The notes beneath the pieces are model-generated. The model made no database searches. It saw only the letters and a list, made by a program, of their open reading frames with translations, and was not told where the DNA came from. 8,819 nt of DNA, from contig JAICXZ010000080.1 in NCBI GenBank assembly GCA_025934475.1, positions 1-8,819 of the forward strand, written 5' to 3'. The stretch is from Mucilaginibacter sp. (GTDB lineage: Bacteria; Bacteroidota; Bacteroidia; Sphingobacteriales; Sphingobacteriaceae). This document shows, piece by piece, positions 1 through 5,357 of the stretch (the first letter of the stretch is position 1; each line of letters opens with the position of its first letter). Made by a program: the position numbers and the translations under genes.

Positions 1-1001
1 AATACAACCAGGCCCGCTACCAAAACTACCTTCTCAACAATACTTAGCCGTTTGTTTTCCTGGTGGATCATTCGCTTCAGTCTATCGCGTAACTGGCTGC
101 CCGAGCCCATGCTCACGGCCAATTTGGCCGACCTGAAATTATCGTTGTTAAAAGCGAGCAAAGCTTCGAGGTAATTCGTTTTGCGGCTTGTGCGGCTTAG
201 AACAATATCATCACAACATGCTTCCCTTTCGGCACGGATGAGAGAGGACAACCACAGCAATCCCGGATTGAAGAAAAATACTGTTTCAACCAACCCCTGT
301 AAAATATTCACCAGATAATCACGACGGCGAATATGCGCCAATTCATGCCACAGAATACTTTCTACCTGCTCAGCCGGCAGTTGAAGGATTATGCCGATCG
401 GCAGCAGAATCACCGGCTTAAGCCAACCAACAGCCACCGGCACTTTAACCAATTCAGATTGCATCAATCGTACAGCCTGACTGATACCAATCTGGCTGGC
501 AAATTGCCCTATCTTATACTTAAACTCTTCGGGCACTTCATGAACCTTATAGTTCCTGATTCGCTGGATATACAACAACCCGCCGACCATTTTGAAGCTT
601 TTGAACAGGAACAGCAGCAGCCACACCATAAATATCAAATTGGTGTTCTGTTTGATGAGGCTGACAAATCCCTCATAAAAACCTAAATGAGCTGGAGTTA
701 CATTAAAAGGATGGCCATGACTATCAACTACGACGAACGTTTTGATATCGGCCGGAAGCGGTTTTGGGTCCACCGTGCGCGCTTGTATATAAAAAGTTAT
801 ACTTACAGCAAGCGCAAATAATACCATTATCCCGCAAAGCAGCCGATATCGTACATCGGGCTTAGACTTCCTGGTTAGTGTTATGACGGCACCAGCAAGT
901 AGTGCGGCGACCACCCCGATCCAAAGCGAATGGATCAGCATCCAGCAAATTGCCTGGATAGTGTGATCGGAAATGTACGGAGCCCAAATTGACGTTTTCA
1001 T
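1..1001 (-). CDS. BlaR1/MecR1-type M56 membrane metalloprotease, 3' end cut by window edge
   Basis: This is an antirepressor-type integral membrane zinc protease, expected to sense a signal and relieve repression by the neighbouring BlaI-type repressor. I translated it by hand from the ATG at 1001-999; 333 residues are present and the frame is open to the window edge. Hydrophobic segments lie at about residues 17-42, 52-73 and 121-145, and a fourth begins near 322. The M56 zinc motif HELAH is at residues 219-223, followed by RRRDY. The second motif, EREACCDD, is at 258-265 and supplies the expected third ligand. The segment around residues 23-29 (IHSLWIG) is typical of the family N-terminus. 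The gene starts 4 nt after the blaI stop, so the two are almost certainly co-transcribed. The C-terminal part is outside the window: it could be a penicillin-binding-like sensor domain or, as often in Bacteroidetes, a TonB-like or unrelated domain. Beta-lactam sensing is therefore not established. Confidence 0.9.
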   Translation of the reverse strand, partial: MKTSIWAPYISDHTIQAICWMLIHSLWIGVVAALLAGAVITLTRKSKPDVRYRLLCGIMVLFALAVSITFYIQARTVDPKPLPADIKTFVVVDSHGHPFNVTPAHLGFYEGFVSLIKQNTNLIFMVWLLLFLFKSFKMVGGLLYIQRIRNYKVHEVPEEFKYKIGQFASQIGISQAVRLMQSELVKVPVAVGWLKPVILLPIGIILQLPAEQVESILWHELAHIRRRDYLVNILQGLVETVFFFNPGLLWLSSLIRAEREACCDDIVLSRTSRKTNYLEALLAFNNDNFRSAKLAVSMGSGSQLRDRLKRMIHQENKRLSIVEKVVLVAGLVV

Positions 1002-1005
1002 AGCT

Positions 1006-1410
1006 TTATGGTTTTTCGTCCATCTTTTTAATAAGTTCTTTAAATTCTTCCATTTCTTCGGGCGACATTTTCTTGTTGCCCAGCAATTGCATCATCAGGC
1101 TGCTTGCCGAACCGTTAAACAGGTTATCCACCACACGGTCCAGTAAATAGCTTTTGGTTTTGCCCTCATCTACGGCCGCCTTATAAACATGAGTCATTTG
1201 GCTGGCGTCTTTCGTTACAAATCCCTTGTCGAGCATAATGAGCATCAGCTTCTGGGTCGACATGTAATTCACCTCACGTTTTTGCTCATTCAGTTTATCG
1301 TTCACAAACCTTACCGTCGATGGACCATACTGCCATAATACCTGGAGTATTTCCAGTTCTGACTTTGTAGGCTCCGACGACGAGCTTTTTTCCTTATTGG
1401 ATGATTTCAT
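1006..1410 (-). CDS. BlaI/MecI/CopY-family winged-helix transcriptional repressor
   Basis: This 134-residue DNA-binding repressor should control its own operon with the M56 protease directly downstream. After a polar Ser/Lys-rich N-terminus (residues 1-15) comes the family winged-helix domain at about 16-80: SELEILQVLWQYGPSTV contains the usual E-x-L-x-V-L-W and GP-s-TV signatures, and STQKLMLIMLDKGFV is the recognition-helix region. The wing follows near TKDASQMTHVYKA. Residues 85-134 form the dimerisation helices, including LFNGSASSLMMQLL. Length is typical of the family (about 120-130). The only sensible start is the ATG at 1410, since no other Met precedes the conserved domain. Palindromes lie immediately upstream, consistent with autorepression. 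In classical systems the protease pathway cleaves the repressor in the dimerisation region; I see no clear match to the known cleavage site. The regulated resistance function, if any, is not visible. Confidence 0.92.
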   Translation of the reverse strand: MKSSNKEKSSSSEPTKSELEILQVLWQYGPSTVRFVNDKLNEQKREVNYMSTQKLMLIMLDKGFVTKDASQMTHVYKAAVDEGKTKSYLLDRVVDNLFNGSASSLMMQLLGNKKMSPEEMEEFKELIKKMDEKP

Positions 1411-1419
1411 ATATCAAAC

Positions 1420-1437
1420 CTAAGAAATAATTCTTAT
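1420..1437. promoter_or_regulatory. Operator-like near-palindrome next to the blaI start
   Basis: The 18-mer CTAAGAAATAATTCTTAT matches the perfect palindrome at 1495-1512 at 16 of 18 positions. It ends 10 bp upstream of the blaI start codon. On the minus strand it partly overlaps TAGGTTTG (1422-1415), a full match to the Bacteroidetes -7 consensus. Binding here would block initiation or early elongation. The BlaI-operator assignment is inference from position and symmetry. Confidence 0.55.
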
Positions 1438-1442
1438 CATAT

Positions 1443-1458
1443 CTAAGTAATTTCTTAT
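1443..1458. promoter_or_regulatory. Weaker operator-like TAAG...CTTA site
   Basis: CTAAGTAATTTCTTAT keeps the TAAG and CTTA half-sites of the flanking palindromes but has a shorter centre, with TAAG-to-CTTA spanning 14 bp rather than 16. Its centre (1450.5) is 22 bp from the site at 1420-1437. It may be a secondary binding site or a chance result of AT-rich sequence. Confidence 0.35.
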
Positions 1459-1494
1459 ACTTAATAATAAGTCATTGATTTACAGATAAATAAA

Positions 1495-1512
1495 ATAAGA
1501 AATATTTCTTAT
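1495..1512. promoter_or_regulatory. Perfect 18-bp palindrome upstream of blaI, probable repressor operator
   Basis: ATAAGAAATATTTCTTAT is identical to its reverse complement over all 18 bp. It sits 85 bp upstream of the blaI start, between pth and blaI. BlaI/MecI repressors bind dyad operators upstream of their own genes, and this is the best dyad in the region, repeated in near-perfect form at 1420-1437. The half-site TAAGAAAT differs from the TACA/TGTA operator of Gram-positive BlaI, as expected for a distant relative. Confidence 0.6.
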
Positions 1513-1562
1513 GTTTTATTCAAATGAGCCTTTTCGGGAGATTTCAGGCAAAAAGAAAAAGA

Positions 1563-2123
1563 TTATTTATTGTACCGAGTCATCGTCAGCTCTGTACCAA
1601 CTGTTGCAAAGCTCTTAATCATTTCGATAGAGCGATCTATCAATGCGGGTAGTTCGGGTTGCTCGTCGTCATCAAAGCCACTAAGTACATAGTCAACCTG
1701 TCTGCCCTTTGGGAAGTTATCGCTTACGCCGAAACGTAAACGTGCATAATTGTTGTGGCCGAGCGTCATTTCGATATGCTTTAGGCCATTATGACCGGCA
1801 GCACTGCCTTTGGGTTTCAGGCGCAGGGTGCCTAATGGCAATGCGATATCATCTACCAGCACCAACACATTTTCGACAGGAATCTTGAGCTCCTGCATCC
1901 AGTAATTGACCGACTTACCGCTCAGGTTCATGTAGGTAGTGGGTTTAACGAGATAAAGGTTACGCCCCTTGTAGGACATTTCTGCATAATACCCCAGCCG
2001 CATGTTGTAGAACTTAATATTCTCCTGCTTAGCCAGCTCGTCCAATATCATAAAGCCGATATTGTGCCGGGTATCGGCATACTCCTGCCCTATATTGCCT
2101 AAACCTACGATGAGATATTTCAT
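1563..2123 (-). CDS. pth: Peptidyl-tRNA hydrolase
   Basis: Pth cleaves the ester bond of peptidyl-tRNAs that drop off the ribosome, recycling tRNA in the cytoplasm; it is normally essential. The 186 residues cover the whole bacterial Pth family (about 185-195). The key residues are present: Asn10 in GLGN, catalytic His20 in TRHNIGF, Asn66 in KPTTYMNLSG, Asp92 in DDIALPLG, and Asn112 in AAGHNGLK. The start is ATG at 2123, placing IVGLGN at the expected distance from the N-terminus. The gene follows rplY in the same direction, but a strong intrinsic terminator and a heptamer repeat lie between them. Pth may therefore depend partly on read-through or on its own promoter, which I cannot identify. 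The downstream gap to blaI holds palindromes rather than a clear terminator. Confidence 0.97.
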   Translation of the reverse strand: MKYLIVGLGNIGQEYADTRHNIGFMILDELAKQENIKFYNMRLGYYAEMSYKGRNLYLVKPTTYMNLSGKSVNYWMQELKIPVENVLVLVDDIALPLGTLRLKPKGSAAGHNGLKHIEMTLGHNNYARLRFGVSDNFPKGRQVDYVLSGFDDDEQPELPALIDRSIEMIKSFATVGTELTMTRYNK

Positions 2124-2133
2124 TTTTTGGGTC

Positions 2134-2161
2134 GATAGTCCATAGTCGATAGTCTATAGTC
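2134..2161. repeat. Four tandem NATAGTC heptamers upstream of pth
   Basis: Four uninterrupted 7-nt units fill 2134-2161: GATAGTC, CATAGTC, GATAGTC and TATAGTC. Only the first base of each unit varies. A partial unit (GTC, 2131-2133) precedes them. The array starts 10 bp upstream of the pth start codon, so it would lie in or near its leader RNA. No function is known to me. Confidence 0.85.
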
Positions 2162-2201
2162 AGGCCTCGGGTTAGGACATTAAATCAGGCCACGAAAGTA
2201 T

Positions 2202-2237
2202 AAAAAAAATAGCGATGGGTCTAAACCCATCGCTATT
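2202..2237 (-). terminator. Strong intrinsic terminator after rplY
   Basis: On the minus strand a 13-bp perfect stem (AATAGCGATGGGT at one side, 2208-2220 pairing with 2225-2237) with a 4-nt loop is followed directly by a run of eight T residues (2209-2202, overlapping the stem base). This is a textbook rho-independent terminator, 40 nt after the rplY stop. It should end most of the prs-rplY transcript before pth. Confidence 0.9.
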
Positions 2238-2238
2238 C

Positions 2239-2277
2239 AATCGGTGCAATCACACCTAAATCGGTGAAATCACCAAA
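2239..2277. repeat. AATCGGTG/AATCACC direct and inverted repeats after rplY
   Basis: AATCGGTG occurs at 2239 and 2259, exactly 20 bp apart, and AATCAC occurs at 2248 and 2268, also 20 bp apart. Each pair can fold into a small hairpin (GGTG with CACC) between the rplY stop and the terminator stem. It may be an mRNA 3'-end structure or an inert repeat. Confidence 0.65.
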
Positions 2278-2856
2278 TTATTTCTTGCCAGCTTCTTGCT
2301 CAGCCTGGCGCAACGCACGTGAAGTAGTTACCGAAACGATGGTATCTTCTTTAGCATTGGTAATAGTCAGCTTGTCGAATTTCAGGTCGCCAACGCGTAC
2401 TGATTTACCAACTTCAAGTTCTTCGATGCTTACGTCGATGGTATCCAGGTGATCTTTTGGAAGAGCCTTAATACGCAGCTTGCGCAGTTTCTGAACCAGT
2501 TTACCACCCATTTTAACGCCTGGAGAAGTACCGGTTAATTTGATCGGAATTTCGATAGCGATCGGTTTGTTCTGGTCAAGTTCCAAAAAGTCAACGTGCA
2601 GGATCTGCTCTGTCAACGGGTGGAACTGGATATCCTGAACGATAGCAGTAGCTTTAACACTACCTACATTAATGTCGATGAAATGAACGTCCGGAGTGTA
2701 AATAACCGGCTTCAAATCAGCTGCGGACACAGCAAAGTGGGTTTGGGTTTTCCCACCATAAAGAACTGCAGGCACCTTGCCTTCGTAACGCAGCTCCTTA
2801 GCGTCGCGTTTCCCTACGTTCTCTCTTGGAGAACCGCTAATAGCAATTGATTTCAT
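2278..2856 (-). CDS. rplY: 50S ribosomal protein L25 / general stress protein Ctc (long TL5 form)
   Basis: L25 binds 5S rRNA in the large ribosomal subunit. This 192-residue protein is the long CTC/TL5 form with two domains. The N-terminal 5S-rRNA-binding domain (about 1-92) contains GKRDAKELRYEGKVPAVLYGG and DIQFHPLTEQILHVDF, both typical. The C-terminal beta domain (about 95-180) includes PIKLTGTSPGVKMGGKL and the IEELEVGKSVRVGDL segment. A short charged tail ends in AGKK. The start is ATG at 2856. It follows prs by only 24 nt, so the two are very likely one transcript; this prs-ctc-pth order is seen in many bacteria. A strong terminator follows. Nothing in the sequence looks broken. Confidence 0.96.
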   Translation of the reverse strand: MKSIAISGSPRENVGKRDAKELRYEGKVPAVLYGGKTQTHFAVSAADLKPVIYTPDVHFIDINVGSVKATAIVQDIQFHPLTEQILHVDFLELDQNKPIAIEIPIKLTGTSPGVKMGGKLVQKLRKLRIKALPKDHLDTIDVSIEELEVGKSVRVGDLKFDKLTITNAKEDTIVSVTTSRALRQAEQEAGKK

Positions 2857-2880
2857 TTTTTATTTTATTTAATTATTGTG

Positions 2881-3825
2881 TTATTCTACTTTAAAAAGCT
2901 GGCTTATTGAGCCGTGCTCATTTACATTCAATATCGCTTTGGCAAACAGTTCGGCAGTTGATAATACTTTTATCTTCTTGCTCTTATGCTTCAGCGGGAT
3001 TGTATCGGTAACGATCAGCTCGGTCAATACCGATTTCTCGATCGTTTCATACGCATTGCCCGACAACACCGGGTGCGTACATACTGCTCTTACGCTCTTT
3101 GCGCCACGCTCCATAATGAGGCCCGCGGCCTTTCCTAATGTACCGGCGGTATAACAGATATCATAGATCAGCACGATATCCTGGTCAGTTACATCCCCAA
3201 TCAAAGTCATCGATTCGATCTCATTCGCGCGTTTACGGCGTTTATCGCAGATCACCACTTCAGCATTAAAGAATTTTGCAAAAGTGCGCGCCCTGTATGA
3301 GCCACCCATGTCAGGCGAAGCGATTGTCAACGATTCCAGGCCCAAACTCTTGATGTAAGGCACAAATATGATCGATGCATCCAGGTGATCCACCGGAATA
3401 TCAAAGAATCCTTGTATCTGTGCAGCGTGCAGGTCCATCGTCATGATGCGATTGATGCCTGCTGCTACCAGCAAATTTGCAACCAGCTTTGAGCCGATAG
3501 CCACACGTGGTTTATCCTTCCTGTCCTGGCGAGCCAGTCCGAAGTAAGGGATAACTGCTGTTACATAGTGAGCCGATGCGCGTCGCGCAGCATCGATCAG
3601 CATCAGCAGTTCCATCAGGTTATCAGTCGGCGGGCAAGTGGATTGTATCAAAAACACATCGCAACCGCGCACCGTTTCGTTAAAGTGCGGCTGAAATTCA
3701 CCATCACTAAAACGCGATACCGCAACCTCACCTAAATCCTTACCATATGCTTTGGCTATTTTGGCGGCCAGCTCCTGCGTTGCAGAACCGGCGAATAATT
3801 TGATGGGGTTAAATTGTAATGGCAT
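2881..3825 (-). CDS. prs: Ribose-phosphate pyrophosphokinase (PRPP synthase) with altered PRPP loop
   Basis: Class I PRPP synthase makes phosphoribosyl pyrophosphate from ribose 5-phosphate and ATP, feeding purine, pyrimidine, NAD, His and Trp synthesis. At 314 residues it is full length, and most signatures are intact: SRFSDGEF (37-44), RQDRKDKPR (99-107), metal-binding His in MDLHAAQIQGFF (130-141), SPDMGG with the metal-site Asp (170-175), and the catalytic flexible loop CDKRRKRANE (193-202). The ribose-5-phosphate loop, normally DDxxDTAGT, reads YDICYTAGT at 221-229: Asp221 and Asp225 are both Tyr, each one base from an Asp codon. The family predicts strong loss of activity, yet the rest of the gene is well kept. 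This suggests a recent change, a sequence error, or a functional variant. The start is ATG at 3825. It is co-directional with tRNA-Gln upstream and is 24 nt before rplY. Confidence 0.95.
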   Translation of the reverse strand: MPLQFNPIKLFAGSATQELAAKIAKAYGKDLGEVAVSRFSDGEFQPHFNETVRGCDVFLIQSTCPPTDNLMELLMLIDAARRASAHYVTAVIPYFGLARQDRKDKPRVAIGSKLVANLLVAAGINRIMTMDLHAAQIQGFFDIPVDHLDASIIFVPYIKSLGLESLTIASPDMGGSYRARTFAKFFNAEVVICDKRRKRANEIESMTLIGDVTDQDIVLIYDICYTAGTLGKAAGLIMERGAKSVRAVCTHPVLSGNAYETIEKSVLTELIVTDTIPLKHKSKKIKVLSTAELFAKAILNVNEHGSISQLFKVE

Positions 3826-3833
3826 CGTTTTGT

Positions 3834-3868
3834 TGATTTCGAAGTTTGGATTTCCAATTTCGAAATTA
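3834..3868. repeat. Left 7-nt-period arm (NNATTTC) of the tRNA-prs gap
   Basis: Just upstream of prs, five consecutive 7-nt steps at 3834-3868 show a degenerate unit (TGATTTC, GGATTTC and CAATTTC at steps 1, 3 and 4). It is roughly the reverse complement of the AAATYCG units at 3921-3955. It probably forms the prs leader. No clear promoter is visible; TAATTTCG (3868-3861, minus) is one base off the -7 consensus. Confidence 0.5.
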
Positions 3869-3885
3869 TTTTGTGAAACCTGACT

Positions 3886-3950
3886 AAAAAAATTCGGATT
3901 TCGATTTTTCCTTCAGATGTAAATCCGAAATTGAAAATTCGAAATCCGAA
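3886..3950 (-). terminator. Intrinsic terminator after tRNA-Gln, built from the repeat arms
   Basis: TTCGGATTTCGA (3893-3904) is a perfect 12-bp inverse of 3939-3950. On the minus strand the stem is followed by seven T residues (3892-3886). A second, alternative partner for the same arm lies at 3921-3929 (9 bp), giving a tighter hairpin. It should terminate the tRNA-Gln transcript before prs. Confidence 0.7.
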
Positions 3951-3955
3951 ATTCT
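3921..3955. repeat. Five tandem AAATYCG-like heptamers
   Basis: Units at 3921, 3928, 3935, 3942 and 3949 all begin AAAT and keep an exact 7-nt period (AAATCCG twice; AAATTCG, AAATTGA and AAATTCT once each). The array abuts the 3' end of tRNA-Gln, 5 bp away, and supplies one arm of the downstream terminator stem. Confidence 0.8.
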
Positions 3956-3960
3956 TATTG

Positions 3961-4031
3961 TTGTCCGACCTGGATTCGAACCAAGACTAAATGAACCAAA
4001 ATCACTTGTACTACCCTTATACTATCGGACA
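3961..4031 (-). tRNA. tRNA-Gln (anticodon TTG)
   Basis: The minus strand folds into a complete 71-nt cloverleaf. The acceptor stem is TGTCCGA with TCGGACA (7 of 7 pairs). The D arm GTAT/GTAC has G18G19 in the loop. The anticodon stem AGTGA/TCATT encloses loop TTTTGGT with anticodon TTG at 34-36. The variable loop is 4 nt. The T arm is CTTGG/CCAGG around TTCGAAT. The discriminator base is A, and no 3' CCA is encoded, as is usual in Bacteroidetes. Its position upstream of prs fits the order seen in this phylum. Confidence 0.95.
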
Positions 4032-4041
4032 ATTTCCACCG

Positions 4042-4075
4042 CAAAAGCACCCTTTTGAAACGGACTGCAAAAATA
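4042..4075 (-). promoter_or_regulatory. Candidate tRNA-Gln promoter -7 element and leader hairpin
   Basis: TATTTTTG (minus strand, 4075-4068) matches the Bacteroidetes -7 consensus TAnnTTTG and would give a leader of about 30 nt before the mature tRNA 5' end at 4031. No convincing -33 TTTG is seen. Within the leader, CAAAAG and CTTTTG (4057-4042) form a 6-bp hairpin with a 4-nt loop. The rest of the gap at 4032-4140 shows nothing else. Confidence 0.35.
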
Positions 4076-4140
4076 AGACGATTTTTTAAAGATTAAAATC
4101 TAATTTGAAAAAAATGTGAAATTGATATTTACTGTCGAAA

Positions 4141-4356
4141 TTATAGCGCTGAGAACCTGTTTCTTACTTCTTCCCAAGGTTCGGCATTTATTTTTCCAGC
4201 TTCAAAATCACGCTCACGACGTAGTATCTCTTTCTTTTGAGCATCGGAGATATCGTGTTGAACTTCGGTTTTGTAGTCATATTTTAAGCTATTTAAAAAT
4301 ACCAACAAAACGCGTTCTGGCTGTTCATTGCCAATATTGACTGTCAATGTCGTCAT
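4141..4356 (-). CDS. Small protein resembling addiction-module antitoxin component, no toxin adjacent
   Basis: This 71-residue soluble protein has a beta-like N-terminus (MTTLTVNIGNEQ), a helical segment around residues 14-25, and an acidic, Arg/Glu-rich C-terminal half. The C-terminal part ILRRERDFEAGKINAEPWEEV, followed by RNRF, resembles the E-aG-x-x-PWEEV-R-R ending of putative addiction-module components (antitoxin side). That assignment is by eye and weak. No RelE/ParE-like gene lies next to it: downstream are 109 bp and then tRNA-Gln, and accA ends 18 nt upstream. The tight spacing suggests co-transcription with accA. It may be an orphan antitoxin-like protein, a lineage-specific small protein, or the remnant of a pair. 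The start is ATG at 4356; the reading frame is intact and has codon use like its neighbours. Confidence 0.7.
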   Translation of the reverse strand: MTTLTVNIGNEQPERVLLVFLNSLKYDYKTEVQHDISDAQKKEILRRERDFEAGKINAEPWEEVRNRFSAL

Positions 4357-4374
4357 ATTAACAAATTTACAGAA

Positions 4375-5331
4375 TTATTCCTCAACCACCACGCCCATCG
4401 AGCAGAATTTGTCGATCCTTTCGGTAACTAATTCGTCAACATTGCGGGCTTTAAGTTCCTTCAAATCCTTTATAAGGTGCTTTTTTAGGAGAGTAGCCAT
4501 GGCTACCGGGTCCTGGTGAGCGCCGCCAACCGGTTCTTTGATCACGCCGTCGATCAGTTTGTTTTTGTACATTTCGGTCGAGCTAAGCTTCAATACTTCG
4601 GCGGCTTTCTCCTTATTTTCCCATGTTTTCCAGAGAATAGTGGAGCAGTTTTCGGGAGATATAACAGAATACCATGAGTTTTCGAGCATAAATACCCTAT
4701 CGCCTATCGCCAGGCCCAAAGCACCACCAGAGGCCCCTTCACCGATAATCACACAGATAACCGGAACACGCAATACGGCCATTTCCAACAGGTTGCGGGC
4801 AATAGCTTCACCCTGGCCACGTTCTTCGGCTTCAAGACCCGGGAATGCCCCCGGGGTATCTATCAGTGTGATAATAGGCTTATTGAATTTTTCCGCCAGT
4901 TTCATCAGGCGCAATGCTTTGCGGTAACCTTCTGGATTGGCCATACCGAAATTGCGGTATTGCCTCTCCTTGGTATTACGGCCCTTTTGATGGCCAATGA
5001 ACATTGCTGTTTCGCCATTGATCGAACCGAAACCACCGATGATGGCTTTGTCGTCACCAACTGTCCGGTCTCCATGTAGTTCGACAAAATCGTCGCACAT
5101 CAACTCCAAATACTGTAGAGTATAAGGTCTTTCCGGATGCCGCGAGATTTGGACGCGCTGCCAGCCGGTGAGATGGCTATATATATCCTGTTTAGTGTTT
5201 TCGAATTTTTCCTCAAGCTCATTCAAGGTTGCCGACATGTCGACTTTGGTCTTTTCTTCAACCTGTTTAACCTTATCTATCTGCGCCTGCAGGTCCGAAA
5301 GGGGCTTTTCAAAATCAAAAGAGATCTTCAT
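4375..5331 (-). CDS. accA: Acetyl-CoA carboxylase carboxyltransferase subunit alpha
   Basis: AccA pairs with AccD to transfer CO2 from carboxybiotin to acetyl-CoA, giving malonyl-CoA for fatty acid synthesis in the cytoplasm. I place the start at the ATG at 5331, giving 318 residues that begin [11 protein letters not shown] and align end to end with E. coli AccA (319). A TTG at 5352 would add seven residues with no family counterpart. An N-terminal coiled region (about 10-55) is followed by the crotonase-fold domain: DDKAIIGG (93-100), [11 protein letters not shown] (112-122), [17 protein letters not shown] (127-143), DTPGAFPG (158-165), and the oxyanion-hole region [10 protein letters not shown] (197-206), then YSVISPE and PVGGAHQDP near the C-terminus. 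All look intact. A 71-aa gene follows 18 nt after the stop. Confidence 0.96.
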   Translation of the reverse strand: MKISFDFEKPLSDLQAQIDKVKQVEEKTKVDMSATLNELEEKFENTKQDIYSHLTGWQRVQISRHPERPYTLQYLELMCDDFVELHGDRTVGDDKAIIGGFGSINGETAMFIGHQKGRNTKERQYRNFGMANPEGYRKALRLMKLAEKFNKPIITLIDTPGAFPGLEAEERGQGEAIARNLLEMAVLRVPVICVIIGEGASGGALGLAIGDRVFMLENSWYSVISPENCSTILWKTWENKEKAAEVLKLSSTEMYKNKLIDGVIKEPVGGAHQDPVAMATLLKKHLIKDLKELKARNVDELVTERIDKFCSMGVVVEE

Positions 5332-5349
5332 ACGCGTTGTAACGGGTTG

Positions 5350-5357
5350 CAAAGTTA
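5350..5357 (-). promoter_or_regulatory. Candidate accA promoter -7 element
   Basis: TAACTTTG on the minus strand fully matches TAnnTTTG and ends 18 nt upstream of the chosen ATG at 5331, which would give a leader of about 11 nt. The -33 region has no TTTG, so this is tentative. It overlaps the outermost GTT of the nonamer array and the rejected TTG start. Confidence 0.3.

Noticed and set aside
333..686. Plus-strand open frame of 117 codons
   Set aside because: It lies wholly antisense to the M56 protease gene, whose HELAH motif and membrane segments show that the minus strand is coding; the plus-strand product has no recognisable features.
2134..2161. NATAGTC array as a CRISPR or integration-site repeat
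   Set aside because: Units are 7 nt with no spacers, no cas genes, and no integrase or target-site duplication nearby.
3840..3955. Inverted repeats near tRNA-Gln as insertion-sequence ends or an att site
   Set aside because: No transposase or integrase is present, the tRNA 3' end is not duplicated in the window, and the repeats are explained by the 7-nt period and the terminator.
4538..4927. Plus-strand open frame of 129 codons
   Set aside because: It is antisense to the conserved core of accA and arises from codon bias on the coding strand.
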